From Molanna angustata (lineage: Eukaryota; Arthropoda; Insecta; Trichoptera; Molannidae), in assembly GCA_963576475.1 (NCBI GenBank), contig OY754984.1:16063775-16127774 (forward strand): a stretch of 64,000 nt of DNA. The letters run 5' to 3'. Below are positions 43,241-54,858 of the stretch, piece by piece (the first letter of the stretch is position 1; each line of letters starts with the position of its first letter). The notes beneath the pieces were generated by a model, which was not told where the DNA came from, ran no database searches, and saw only the letters and a program-made list of their open reading frames with translations. The position numbers and the translations under genes were made by a program.

Positions 43241-44086
43241 CCCCCCTAGACAACATGCCATTTTAGCTAAGAGTTATCTTGCTAAGCGATAATAAATGTA
43301 TGGAATTGGTGGCTGTCACGTGACGTCACAGCCACCGATTCCATACATTTACTATTGCTTACGCGACGTCCTACGTAGGCGATTCAAAGCGAATGCGAAG
43401 CGGCGCGGCGCGGCTCGAAAATAACAAACAGTCGGTAGCTATGGTAGTGTCCTACGTTACCGACCGCGAGTTGGTTTCGATGCGGCGCGGCGCGATGCGA
43501 AGGAAACGCGATCAGTTGGTTTGATATTTTCGCGCGAATTGATAGCGGCGCCATTGTTTTTTGACATGTCAGAAACAGAAATTTTAATTTCTGTCCATGA
43601 ACGTCCCATATTATGGGACAAATTATTATCGAACCGCGAATTTTAGGATTTGGCAAAAATAAATGGGACTACAAGTAAACACATTTATTTATTATTGCTA
43701 TTTTACAATAGGATGTTGTTCAAAACACACAAAGTTTTCTCTCGCTTGCATGAATGTCAAATTTATTAATTCAAGATCACGTAATTCCCTTACAAATCGT
43801 GATATCCCCCATAAATATGCCTCTCTAAGTACACAATATTAGTTTCACTTCTCTGCCGAACATACTTCTTGAGTATTTTATATACGTACATCCATGACAG
43901 TAGCTAGCGGCAGAGGGAACGATTCGCGCACACGTAGGACAGAGCCGCCGCGTCGCACCGCATTGCATTGAATTCGCTTGTATCCGCACCGCATCGCTTC
44001 GCAATCGCGTTCGCTTTGAATCGCCTACGTAGGACGTAGCGTTAGCGATATAACGCTTAGCTAAAATGGCATGTTGTCTAGGGGGG
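43241..44086. mobile_element. 846-bp TIR element, GC-rich arms, CTG duplication
   Basis: Inverted ends of ~31 bp start CCCCCCTAGACAACATGCCA. CTG flanks both ends (43,238-43,240 and 44,087-44,089). Sub-terminal blocks CGATTCAAAGCGAA and CCTACGTAGG are also mirrored. A 55-bp hairpin (GGAATTGGTGGCTGT ... ACAGCCACCGATTCC) sits at 43,298-43,352 within the left arm. The arms are much richer in CpG-type GCGGCGCGG strings than the surroundings. No transposase; two minus-strand open frames inside look fortuitous. Confidence 0.85.
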
Positions 44087-44396
44087 CTGTTGTCCCAAAA
44101 GCAAGGATGAGCTTCCGGTTGCGCAGAGCGCAAAACGAAAATCGTCCCTCTTCTCACCCAGTAGTTCAAGATATTTGGTGACAACTATATCTATAAGTAG
44201 AGCATAGACACAAAAATGTGTTTTGAATTGAATAATGCGAGAAATGCGGTCTAAAAAATACGGTTCAAATATCAGGAGCGCATAGAATCAGGTAAGAAAT
44301 AATGTGACAACGTCCTATATATAGTATATATTTATATGAATACGAAATAAATATACCAGGATAACATAACGTGCAGAAGGACATTGATAACATTAA

Positions 44397-45109
44397 GGTA
44401 AGGCGCGCATGGAAGCTTAAATTCATCGGCCGATTATTATCGGCCGATTAATTTATCGGCCGATAATAATCGGCCGATCGGTTCTAACGCGCATGGAAGC
44501 TTATAGAATCGTACGATTGGAAATAACACGGCGGTCAACATTCACATATTTAAAATACAATATGAATATTATTATTATATTCATAAGTTTTAATACCTAT
44601 ATGATTAGAAATATGGATTTTTTTATTCATTAAGTGGAATATTTATTAAATTACCTATGTAACTATTAATTAATTAAGTAATAACTTACCCAATTCAGTT
44701 ATTTTATTACGATTTAGCTGTTCTCAACCAATTATTAATATTTCGCTTAATTTTTTATCATACAATCAAGGACGTGCTTCAACATATATAATTAATTATT
44801 CGGAATCAATATTTATTTCATCCATGTTTTCTGACATTTCGTTTGACAGCACTGACAACGTACTTCTCTATCTACTGCGCTTGGACGATTAAATTATCGG
44901 TGAGCATGCGCCATGCGCGCCCTCTCATACAACAAGATTGGTTACAAAAAATCGGCCGATCTCGATCGGCCGATTTTTTTGTGTCTCGTCACAGATTTTT
45001 AAATCGGCCGATTCTGTTAGCTTTCATGCGCGCTCTTACATGTAATTCGTATGTTGTAGCTCACCGATAATTAATCGGCCGATGAAATTAGCTTCCATGC
45101 GCGCCTACC
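44397..45109. mobile_element. 713-bp TIR element flanked by TTAA
   Basis: TTAA at 44,393-44,396 and 45,110-45,113. Ends GGTAAGGCGCGCATGGAAGC and near-complement. The sub-terminal palindrome ATCGGCCGAT occurs about eight times, clustered at both ends; the GCGCATGGAAGC end motif also recurs internally. TTAA target use is typical of piggyBac-type transposases, but the terminal bases (GG) are not the usual CC. Non-autonomous. Confidence 0.85.
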
Positions 45110-45113
45110 TTAA

Positions 45114-46360
45114 ATTCTGTCATTTTTGACGAGATGTAACTAGTTATAACCTATACATAGTAAAACGTTGCTACTTTTGCGGCTATAAAAGATTTTTTGA
45201 TGGATAGATTTAAGCTATAGCAAACTCTTTATTTGATTTCGTTGACATCTAAGTTTGTTTTTATCTCTCCCCATAAAATAATGTTCATTTCCTCTCCATT
45301 CCTTGGTCGATATTTTCCAAGAGTCAAGACGTTGGGTCAATAAAACTCTGACCTATTTATGTAAGTACAAGCCACGTTCTCTCTTCAATGTTTTAATCCT
45401 GTTTCCAATCTATATGACTTTTATGTATATATAACAAACCACTACATCGAAACTTCCAAGAAACACTAAGTCACTATATTTACCTAATTATGTAAATTAC
45501 ATTTGTAACATATATAATATGATGGATCTATTAAAAATATATTTATTAAATTTATTAAATTTTTGGCTTGATCTAATTACTTTCTTGAAAGGTTACTTTA
45601 TATGAAAGGTACCAGGTAAATAAAATAATTGTTTAAATATAAAAAATATGAGAAGATGAGGAGAGGAAGTAGGAATCAGTTATAAACAGATGGATATTTT
45701 TTTCGTTGTAGCATTTATATTACAATTAGTATTTCAACGGTTTAATAATATTGTATTTTTTTGTACATACCTGTTTAACGATAACATAATTTAAATAAAA
45801 AAATGTACTTTCCACATATTATTGTCAATTGGTAGGTAAGGGCTCAATCATTTATTGTACAGATTTCATATTTGTACACAATGAAAAAAAGAAGCATTCT
45901 ATGTACTCATTTCGATTTGATAAAAAATTGTACATACCACTTCTGTGCGCTACACCATAAAAAAATTAGCTTCGCCTCTCTTAAGATGTAACTAATTATA
46001 ATAAAACACGCTTTATCCTGTAGTATATATTTAAAATGCAAACTATATTTTCTTAGTTCCATGGTTTCTACTAAAATTGTTTAATATTTGATGAATGGGG
46101 GAAACATAATCATAGGTTATGTCGAATAACGTATGCGACTGAGGCATGTTTTTGCTAATGAAAATTTTGTTTGAAAATTCAACAAAAAAAAAACAATATA
46201 ACGTATTTGAATATTTTCGATTCGGAATGAAAATTGAAACAGTACTCAACACTAACGTTAAAAAGGACAAGTTGTTAACAAAGGAATTCAATTTTCAAAA
46301 AGCGAATTAAGTAAGTACTTCTAAATAAACATGTTATTAATACCCGATTTATATTTAAAC
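45114..46360. other. no gene seen
   Basis: AT-rich and apparently low-copy. The 82-codon minus frame at 46,043-46,291 has no motif. Confidence 0.4.
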
Positions 46361-46363
46361 ATT

Positions 46364-47047
46364 CAGTCTTACTAATAAATGTGATGTAAAAGTTACGCGA
46401 CCGTTTAACACTCGTGTAGGCAAAAACGTTACCAATAAACACAGATCAGTTGGTCAACGACTATGTATGTAGGTACTGTGTACCTCTCATACAAATTTTA
46501 CACATCGCTTGCACGCCTGTTCTAGATAGTTTAGCGATGTTTTAAGACACATTTCATCTATCACAAATCAAATATGATTTTGATATACTTACATGATTAT
46601 ATTGATATATCTTCGAATAATATGACAAAATTTTTTTATAAATTAATTTATTCTCGATAGTTGAGCATTTTAGGAGCGAAAAAATCTCAAAAATTAGCTC
46701 CTTTATAATGTCTAATATGGTGGTCGCATGGGTATTCGTATGATTAAATTATTCGTTATATTTTCCATATTATTCATATTTTAAAATGTGAAAAACATAA
46801 TATGAAAATATAAACCACGATACACGTCACAATTAAAATGGCGGATAGCGGCTGGGGGCTCTCCGCATGCGCGGTGCGAAAATACAACGCTGTCGGATTA
46901 ATTTATGTTGAAAGTCTGTTGCAACTACCCAGTCGTTATGCAGGGTTAATTAGTAAGATTTTTGAACAATTGCTACACGGGCTTTACACGGTGTGTAACT
47001 AAAACACTGGTCAACGGGTGTGCAGTCGATTTTTATTAGTAAAACTG
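46364..47047. mobile_element. TIR element, ~684 bp
   Basis: Left CAGTCTTACTAATAAA and right TTTATTAGTAAAACTG are near-inverse, and both sub-terminal regions carry diverged ACACTCGTGTAG / CTACACGGGCT blocks. Target duplication not resolved. Confidence 0.55.
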
Positions 47048-47049
47048 TC

Positions 47050-47635
47050 AATGTGCTTGGAATACTCGTTCTACCCCACTTCTCGGTACCTGACCTCAGA
47101 AGTTATCTCTTGATCTGATATTAATAACTGTATGTGTATATGTTGCTATTCAATGTAATATTATGTTGTGTTTTGATTAAATTATTTTTGATTTAATCAT
47201 TATTTGTTTTTTAAAGTAAATTATTTCCTCTACATTAAACATTTTAGTTATTTCATAGTTATGTAGTTTTAGTGCTAATGTTCAAAATCCTTAATTTCGC
47301 TACATCTTTGGGAAAACCCTGGTTTGTTCGCGTAACCAATTTCCTTCCGGGAACTAAGGTCTTACACACTTCCTGTGGAGTAGCTTCAATCTCCATTATG
47401 GTGAGATTCTGTTGAGTATATCCTTATAATCCTGCTTTCTGTCCCCGAAGATTATTTGAGTTGTAATAAAACTAATCCAGTCCTATTGGTTTGAACGATA
47501 TCAAATCGTATTATTGACATGCTCTTATAATATTAGTACCTATGTTATTAAGAGTGTTGTACACGAATCTGAATAACTATTTAATATATCCTAATTTACA
47601 ATGTAGAAATGTTGACACTAGGAAACAATGTACGA
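47050..47635. other. no gene seen
   Basis: No repeat recognised. Confidence 0.35.
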
Positions 47636-47639
47636 CATA

Positions 47640-47810
47640 GGGATATGGCATTTATAAAACAAATGTAAAAATTGAGATGGTTTGGCCAAGATTTAAATTA
47701 TTTACAGTGCGATCGTAGTGACGACCTTGACGTATAAAAGTGAGACTTGAAAATTACAAAAATAGTATGAAAGCAGAATAAATGCAGTTGAAATTAGGTT
47801 CAGTACGTTA
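47640..47810 (+). pseudogene. LINE family B, strongly decayed
   Basis: K-L-R-W-F-G-Q-like codons at about 47,670-47,690 and the block GAAAGCAGAATAAATGCAGT (the I-N-A-V-E region) are present; order is scrambled relative to better copies. Confidence 0.4.
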
Positions 47811-48019
47811 AATAATTAATATTGGTGTACCAATTAATTTTAACCTGAATAATTTGATAATGTTTTTTTTATTGTTTGCTTGTTCCTTTTACTTTATGAG
47901 AATTACAAATTTTAGCCGGTGTAATATTTGATGTTCCTTTTCTCATCGTGATTCGATTGTACCTGCCCAATGATATTGAAAGAAATACCTATGTTTAGGT
48001 ATCACAACTTTTATTATAT

Positions 48020-48110
48020 AAGTGAAAACATGTTACTTAGGCATGACTTTGTTTTTATTATTGTTGTTATGTATGCTGTATGTTTTCCAAATAAAATAAA
48101 ATAAAATATT
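48020..48110 (+). mobile_element. retro-tail (AATAAA)n
   Basis: Ends TTTTCCAAATAAAATAAAAT at about 48,085-48,107. No coding part. Confidence 0.35.
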
Positions 48111-48435
48111 TATTATTTAACGGTCAGTTTATACCTTAAGATTATATAATATCTCTATACAGTTTAGGATATTTCAGAATTATTGTAATGCAAAGTACCT
48201 AATTGTATAGTTGAAAAATAAAAGCAATGTTTAGAATATATAAGGAAAAGACAATATTCAATGTTTACCAGTTGATAAGGGCCTAGTGAGCCGAAAAGAT
48301 CGTCCTATTACATGGAAAATATACACGAAGAACCATAATCATTTTTGATGGATTAAAAAATACCCAGTATAAAGGAGTTCTACATCTTAAAGACCGTCAG
48401 TATTGAAAATTCAATAAATAATGTAAGATGACTTT

Positions 48436-48572
48436 AGATGGGTGGTGGCAGAGCGCTTAGCAGTGCTCGCGAGTTTGAATCCTGCCAAGACCGATTTCAT
48501 TCATGTATAGAACAAGCATAATATGCTTATTTTAGGGAATGTATGAGGATCTTTATGTACTTGTTACAATGA
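48436..48572 (+). mobile_element. SINE family A, diverged copy
   Basis: Head GGGTGGTGGCAGAGCG, then a deletion across the anticodon arm, GCGAGTTTGAATCC (B box) and body. Confidence 0.7.
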
Positions 48573-48589
48573 CACTGTAGCAGCACTCC

Positions 48590-48730
48590 TGGAGCTGCAA
48601 AATGTACGTCATGGATTCTCGAATACTTCCGAAGATTGACGAGGATCAACGAACCATAGCCCACCGTCTTTGATACGAGCTGATCGATTTTGATTCCTGT
48701 TTTAGTCTCGACCCACGACATCACAAATTT
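48590..48730 (+). repeat. repeat family R, partial
   Basis: Shares GCACTCCTG, TTCCGAAGATTGACG and AACCATAGCCCACCG blocks with 6.1-6.2 kb. Confidence 0.45.
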
Positions 48731-48756
48731 ATTAAGTTATTTTTTATATTGTACTA

Positions 48757-49320
48757 GTAAAACACGGCAGACGTTGTCATGCCTGTTTAATTATTTACCT
48801 CCAAATATATAAAAATGGTTTTTCTGTATGTTTCCTTTTTATTACTTAACATTCTTATCTAGATTCGCTAATTATAATTCCATATTTTTTCCCTTCCATC
48901 CCTACAGTCCCTTCCGTCCCTATTCATTTATAATTTTATTTAATTATTCAAACAAAAATAGGTACCTACTTGAACCTTTAGCATTATACCAGTTTTATAT
49001 AATATACAATTTTATATAGGGTATATAGGATTTTTGCCTTATTATTTTTTAATGTATATGTTTATTTATTTATTCACTTATTTATTTCTTTATTCCTTTA
49101 TTTACTTATTCGATCATTGATTTATTTATTTTAAGTGTCAATTCAATAAGTAGGTACCAACTTTTTTTTCAATTTTTTTTGTGAGATATCGAATAAATAA
49201 ATTAATATGCATAAACCTTCTCCGGAATGAGCTGAACAGATTCCCAAAGTTTCATCGCGAACATACAAACAAACAAATATAAGTACATCCATTTTTGTAT
49301 ATATTTATAGATTTTCATTT
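48757..49320 (+). repeat. possible degraded lepidopteran interspersed repeat
   Basis: The segment CTTCTCCGGAATGAGC then AAAGTTTCATCGCGA and ACATACAAACAAACAAA resembles the interior of a common lepidopteran repeat type, and CTAGT-like and GTCTGCCG-like sequence near 48,757-48,775 resembles a Helitron end in inverse. Recognition only, weak. Confidence 0.3.
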
Positions 49321-49379
49321 GTTACGAATAAACCAGGTTTGATAATGTAAGTAGTTCTTTGATTGAAACCTTGCATCAC

Positions 49380-49560
49380 AATAAAATTATATATTATCAA
49401 TTTTTAATTAATTGACATAAGCAATATCACACTTGGAGGTATATGTTTTAAATAAAACCTTCGCAATATAATCCTTCTGATATTAATAAATAAATAAAAT
49501 ATATACTACCAAATTGGTGACTCCCGACATGTACCCCCAAAACACATTCTTTCTTAAAAA
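49380..49560 (+). repeat. repeat family R, right part
   Basis: GCAATATCACACTTGGAGG, then TCCTTCTGATA and GTACCCCCAAAAC as at 6.4-6.5 kb. Confidence 0.5.
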
Positions 49561-49599
49561 AAAAATAATGAATAAAAATGAACAAATCGGATAGATTTG

Positions 49600-49800
49600 A
49601 TTACATAGCAAGAATAAATAAAGAACGCCTGACTAATAAAATGCACAAAGCTGACATTAAAGGTCAGGGTGGTCTAAAAAGATAATATGGCTTGACCATA
49701 TGAACGACATTCTGTAAGATGGAAAAGCAAGAAGTACGTATGAGAAATGCCAATGAAGCGATAGATGGGTGTTAAGATAAGAAAAATATGACGTTTGTTT
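49600..49800 (+). pseudogene. LINE family B, decayed C-terminus
   Basis: NKERLTNKMHKADIKGQ-like codons then D-H-M-N-D-I-L and M-R-N-A-N-E-A: order as at 13.9 kb, with stops. Confidence 0.6.
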
Positions 49801-51098
49801 TTCTGAAGCGCTATATAAATAAAAATTATGTATTATTTTTGATATTTAAATTATAATTCTTTTTGTAGTTGTATTTATGTTTTATAATAGTTCATTTGAC
49901 ACAAAGATAAACAGCACTATATCCAATCTGCGTCCAAAACTTTGTTATCATAAATCAAATTAATGTTAAACTTTTCTTTTTTTACAGGTCGTTCGAGACG
50001 GTGGAGATAATTATAAACTTAAAAAAATACAACGTATTTATGAAACTTAAAACAAAGAATTTACCTTAGGGGAATTTCAAAATTTTCATCTACACCGCGT
50101 AACCTGAAGTGCTTTTAAAATTATCTAAAAAGAAAAGAAAATTTGTTATTTTATTCCGAGTACCTACAACTGAAAATCGATAAAAAAACAGACGAATAAA
50201 TTTATATATAATTTTACTTCGTATCAAAAGGCAACAGACCGTTTTTAATCGGATCGGATTCACAACATAATGAACGATTCGTTCAGATCTTGTAAAAATG
50301 CGCTCTGAACCAACCATGATTTTCGCTCGGGTGAACCCATTCAATTTTCTATTACAGCATCGCCTGTCAATCGATTCATCCTTGCGGTTATACAATGGTT
50401 AAAATGAATCTCGCTTGATCGATTCCGAGTTGTTCGGGAGTTTTGGACGGCTAACACACGTGTTGCAGAGCCACGCTGATTGTTTATTTTGCCAAAATCG
50501 GTTTTTGTTGTTCGGTTGAGTGGCGTCATACTAATCTGCCTCTTTTCATCGGGATACACTTTTTCAATAAATCATTAAAGTTTTTAATCCGTAACTATTG
50601 CTGGGAAACAATTCGTTGCTAGGATACAATATCTCATGAGAGAATTTTACGTTTAGATACATCTCTAACAAACTTTTTAAACCACCCAACAGATTCTTGT
50701 AAGGAAACTGTTTTGTGCTATTAATTCAAGAGTGATTAGTATAAAAATTAAAATTACGTTCAACAATATATGTAATGTAATCAACCCATATTTTTTTTAT
50801 GTAAATGTAACCGATTCATCATAAATGTATACGGATTTAATCAATTTAATAATAAAAGTGATCTTTTAATAATAGTGTGACCGTAGCGAAAATAGATTTT
50901 TTTTTAAAACAATTAAAATGAAATTTGTAAACAAGAATCTTAAAATGCACCGATTTTTGATAAATTTGATAGAGATTCATACAATAAACATAAATATAAA
51001 GATTAATCAAACAAAATAAGCGTGTATTGTTTTCTCTCAAAATATAGAAAAAAATTTACTTTCCATCACAAAAATGTTCGCTTTTCGCTTGTGTTGAG
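49801..51098. other. low-repeat stretch upstream of the candidate exon
   Basis: I find no match to any repeat family in this window. 50,250-50,570 is a little GC-richer and carries a 101-codon minus frame that I cannot identify. Could hold regulatory or intronic sequence of a host gene. Confidence 0.4.
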
Positions 51099-51334
51099 AA
51101 TAAACCATACGAGGAGAGCTGGAACCGCTAGTGGCAGAAGAAGCCGATCAGGACAGTCGGGCTGGGCGAGTTGAAAGTGGATCAGATATGAAGCTGAGTG
51201 TTTCAGCGTACAGGGCCCATGCCTCAGCACACAAGAAGATACTGTCGTCTAGTTACCAGCTCAACTATGGAAGTACTGCGCCAGCGCCATCGTCATGCAC
51301 CACGCTGCCACAATTTACGCACATGGTAAGTCTG
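51099..51334 (+). CDS. candidate host exon with start codon and splice donor
   Basis: A pyrimidine-rich tract ends in TTGAG at 51,098. The following 236 bases are GC-richer than the flanks and keep one frame open from a TAA at 51,101 to ATG at the exon end, where GTAAGT at 51,335-51,340 is a consensus 5' splice site. The first in-frame ATG is at 51,188 (G at -3), giving MKLSVSAYRAHASAHKKIL, then SSSYQLNYGSTAPAPSS and C-T-T-L-P-Q-F-T-H-M up to the donor. The frame upstream of this ATG is also open (EADQDSRAGRVESGSD), so a longer internal-exon reading is possible if the acceptor lies downstream of 51,103. Codon use and low-repeat surroundings make this the most gene-like sequence here. I do not recognise the protein. 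No partner exon was found in the window. Confidence 0.45.
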
Positions 51335-51340
51335 CTTTTT
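51335..51340 (+). promoter_or_regulatory. candidate 5' splice site
   Basis: ATG|GTAAGT, five to six bases matching the metazoan donor consensus, directly after the open frame at 51,099-51,334. Confidence 0.5.
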
Positions 51341-51501
51341 TTAAACTACAAACCATAATATGTTTTGATCCTCTAATATATATATGCTAATATAATATAA
51401 AAAAATCTTAATGAATGTGCAATGTACCTACAGTTAATAATCTATATTAAAAAATCTGTCATTATTTAAAAGGATTTAGTTATTTAATCCAAGATATATT
51501 A

Positions 51502-52513
51502 ACTAGTTGCATGTAACACATGAGATCCAACTATCGACAGCGATAGTATGTATAGTTGAAGAATAAGTACCAAACCCATAAATACAAATTATTTATTATT
51601 TTATGATATTTGGTTTTCTATACAACACATGTACCTAGGTAGTCAAGATAGGATAGTATGGAGGTCAGTCTTTTTTTCCTACCCGGAATATGAAAACAGC
51701 ATGATGGTATATGTATATTGTATGTTTAGAGATGAAGTATCAAACTATTAAGTCTTCTTTGATGTTGTGTATAGGTGACTACCATACAAATTGTATGAAG
51801 CGATGTCGTCACTAAATTCAATTTTTATAAAAATTGTAAAAAAAAATTGAGATGTACTACTACAATGTTAATATTTTTTATATAAAATTAAATTATCTAG
51901 TTGGGGTGTTTCGGCTTTTTTCGATATTTTTAAAAAAAATGGAAATATAGGCAGTTAAACTCATAAATTTATCATAAATAAAATATTTTTCTTTATAAAA
52001 AATGTTTGAGAAACCCAGGAATTTAAAAAAAAAACTAATTTGAGATTTTTTATTTGTCTATCTTTATACTAATTTTTAGCGTTGTAGCTTTTATGGTTTC
52101 TGAGATATATGGAAAAATAAAGTAGAAATTCAAAAGTTGATAACCCCTGACTGAAACAAAAATTCACAATTCTGAGTATAAAAGTTTTGTAGGCCTATAA
52201 TTGTTTATATATTCTGAAAATTTGGGCTCTGTAAATTGAGCGGATCAAAAGTTATAAGGGGGGGGGACACACACACAGACACACACACACACACACACAC
52301 ACACAAAACTCACATAAAAAGTTCTACTCCGAATTCTGAGTAAATCCATGTATGGGAACATATATGCTGCGAGGCCTCTAGTTGGTGTTATAAGCATGCA
52401 AAAAGTCCACTACACCATACAAAATTGTCCTTCGTACACGCATCTTGGCTTAATAATGTCGATTCATTAAGAGAATTGAATTCTCATGAACGAATCGACA
52501 TGGACAGTTGGAT
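51502..52513 (+). mobile_element. Helentron-like element, copy C (mosaic)
   Basis: Left end CCAACTATCGA (one mismatch) at 51,527-51,537; terminal palindrome 52,458-52,499; then GACAGTTGG with a 5-base insertion. The left half matches copy B nearly base for base (ACCTAGGTAGTCAAGATAGG), while everything right of the CA microsatellite matches copy A (GTGTTATAAGCATGCAAAAA type). Confidence 0.75.
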
Positions 52514-52514
52514 C

Positions 52515-52735
52515 AGTAAGTATTTCTTAAGTATATTTTTTTCCGTTTATTAAAAAAAAAAGTAACTTAGTGGCGTCATTGTGTTATTTTTATAACTGCA
52601 CAATATCTTATTATATGCCACGTTATGCCGACTGATTTAGAATACAATGTTATCTTCTTTTATTTTTTTTTAATGAAAAGAGGAAACAATCACACATCAC
52701 ATGTGAACATTTTTATTTTGTACACAAAGTTGATA
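52515..52735. other. no gene seen
   Basis: AT-rich spacer. Confidence 0.4.
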
Positions 52736-52739
52736 TATA

Positions 52740-53010
52740 CCTATGTGTTATCACATTATTTCCCATAGGGAAATTACAAAGAAAATATAGACGCGCTTGG
52801 AGATTTAGATAGAGGTAAAAGTAACAAAATATAAAATTCAATGACGTAGAAGGAATTAAGAAACTACATATTTGACAGATAAAGTTTTTTTTATTTTATG
52901 TACCTTTAAATATTTGAATGGATTGAGACGACATTACTTTATTATTATTACTTGGGCCATTCCATAGTCTTGCTGATTGTACTTGAAAAGAAAGCTGAAA
53001 ACTACTGTAT
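52740..53010 (-). pseudogene. LINE family A fragment
   Basis: Plus-strand blocks TTTAAATATTTGAATGGATT, GGGCCATTCCATAGTC and TGCTGATTGTACTTGAAAAG match the 27.2-kb copy. UTR part diverged. Confidence 0.7.
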
Positions 53011-53294
53011 TTTTGTATTTTTATATAAAATTTTACCTAAAAAATAGTGTTTGTTATAAATATCTAAAATAAGGATTAAAAATGTGCATAATATTATGCT
53101 TTTAAAAGAATAACACAATTTTTTTGGACTATTCTGTCGATGCTCGGCATTATGGGACACAAGTTAATGAGAGTCGTGCTTGCGAAGTTAATTAAATAGA
53201 ACAACAAATTGGATAATACCATTTAAACGATGTTGCCTACGACAAATGTTCATGATTTTAATTGACAGAAATTAATTTTTCTAAAGTGGGGTCT

Positions 53295-53431
53295 GGGGGG
53301 GGGGGCAGTCTGGTTCAATCTGGGAAATCAAAACCCTCACAGTTACCCATATCATGGATATAATTATTATATCCATGATATGGGTAATCACGAGGGTTTA
53401 GATTTCGCCGTTCGGACCAGACTTGCCCCCC
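53295..53431. mobile_element. MITE family M, copy 2
   Basis: Hairpin with AAAACCCTCACAGTTACCC and the mirrored GGGTAATCACGAGGGTTT around TATCATGGATATAATTATTA. Ends G-run/GGCAAGTC-type as at 22.7 kb. Shorter centre than copy 1. Confidence 0.8.
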
Positions 53432-53434
53432 TGA

Positions 53435-53960
53435 TTAGCTCCAAATATTTTGACTGAGATTGATCTTATACATTATACTCGAGTACATGATATAGATTTT
53501 TTTAAATTCAAAAAGCTTTAAGGCCAAAAGTGTTATTTTGAAAAATTGATCTTGTAAGCTAATTATTAGATCCCCAAAGAACTTGATCAACAAAACCTTT
53601 AATTTGCACAAAGTTTCAGAAGATTGTACATACGCAATTGATTCAGTATTTAGCAATAAAAAAAACTCCATTTTAATTCAGTCGTAGAAGCTAAAGCCTT
53701 CCATTTAATTATCCGTTTTCTCGTTGTGAGACCACTTTAAGAAAATAATGTCTCAAGGAAATTGCTTAACCTCTGGAATTGGTTTCGCAGATATATTTTC
53801 AAATCAATTTCAAGTTGTTAGAAGAGGTACTTTAGAAGACTCAAAATATTGTTAATTCACAGCTATTTAAGTTTATGAGAAGTTAATCTGACTTTTAAAG
53901 TATGAATAAAGTGTTGATAAGCTCCAATTAGTACCTACATAATATATACATTTGATATAC
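53435..53960. other. no gene seen
   Basis: No repeat recognised. Confidence 0.4.
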
Positions 53961-53963
53961 GAA

Positions 53964-54345
53964 TAGTAGCATGGAACACATGAGATCCTTCTGTCGATGG
54001 CGATAGTCTGTATTAATCTGAAATCCATGTTTGTATAAATAAAAATAAATAAACTTACCAAAATATAAAACCTTAAATCCAAATTATTGTGTAAATTAAA
54101 ATGTTATGTTTTCCCATACAAAACATGTATGTCAGGATAGGATAGTGTGTAGTTTAGTCCTTATTATACATGTATGTATTAAGATTAAGTATCGAAGCAT
54201 AAGATTCCCCGTAGATACATATTGTGTACATTGCCATACAAATTGAATGAAACGACATCGTCATTAAATTAAATTTTTACAAAAATCGTTGAATAAAGTT
54301 TGAATTGTACTGCTATAATGTGTTTGTTTTTTTACATAAAATTAA
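53964..54345 (+). mobile_element. Helentron-like element, copy E (diverged 5' part)
   Basis: GGAACACATGAGATCC, GTCGATGGCGATAGT, ACATGTATGTCAGGATAGGA and GCCATACAAATTGAATGAAA in family order. Cut off by the SINE B at 54,348. Confidence 0.65.
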
Positions 54346-54347
54346 AT

Positions 54348-54480
54348 CAAGAAAATGGTCACAGTCTCGATTCCCGGTAGAGACATATAGTTTTTAATTG
54401 TTTCCAGTTAAGATCTGTGTACGATAAATATCGCAAATTGCAACAGTGTGACATCTTAAATTAATAAATAAATAAACTTT
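54348..54480 (+). mobile_element. SINE family B, head-truncated copy
   Basis: Begins at the B-box end (TCGATTCCCGGTAGAGAC) and continues with a diverged body; A box missing. Confidence 0.65.
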
Positions 54481-54801
54481 AAATTAATTAATTTATTTAA
54501 TTTAGAAATTTAATATTTACTAACTACATAATCCCCAACTTCAATAGACTATGCCTGTTTCGAGGTTGGCGAATTCACACAATTAGTGGGACATTATTCA
54601 CAAATATACATGTAACAAGTTGCAAGTAAACACAATCGGGTACCTCACACCTATTCAGGAACAATAATATTGTCAGCGCAAAAATGCAAGGCACCCATTA
54701 CGTGTAGTACCACACAGTTTAAAAGTATGTAAAACTATTTTGATTGGGTTCATGTTAACCATATTTGAATTATAACTTAGCTATAAACCACTTGTTTTTT
54801 G

Positions 54802-54851
54802 AGTCACTTCGCGACATGTTTCGGAAGCGCTGTCCTTCCATCAACCGGCGT
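54802..54851 (-). ncRNA. hammerhead-like core downstream of the Penelope relic
   Basis: On the minus strand: TTGATGG, a stem (GGAAG / CTTCC), GAA, the palindrome ACATGT (54,814-54,819) and C. This resembles the hammerhead order CUGANGA-stem II-GAA-stem III-H. The first box has mismatches and stem I is not convincing. Penelope-like elements are known to carry hammerhead motifs. Confidence 0.35.
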
Positions 54852-54858
54852 GTCTAGA

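Noticed and set aside
43384..44184. Minus-strand frames of 90 and 119 codons
   Set aside because: They lie in the inverted arms of a TIR element and reflect GC-rich palindromic sequence.
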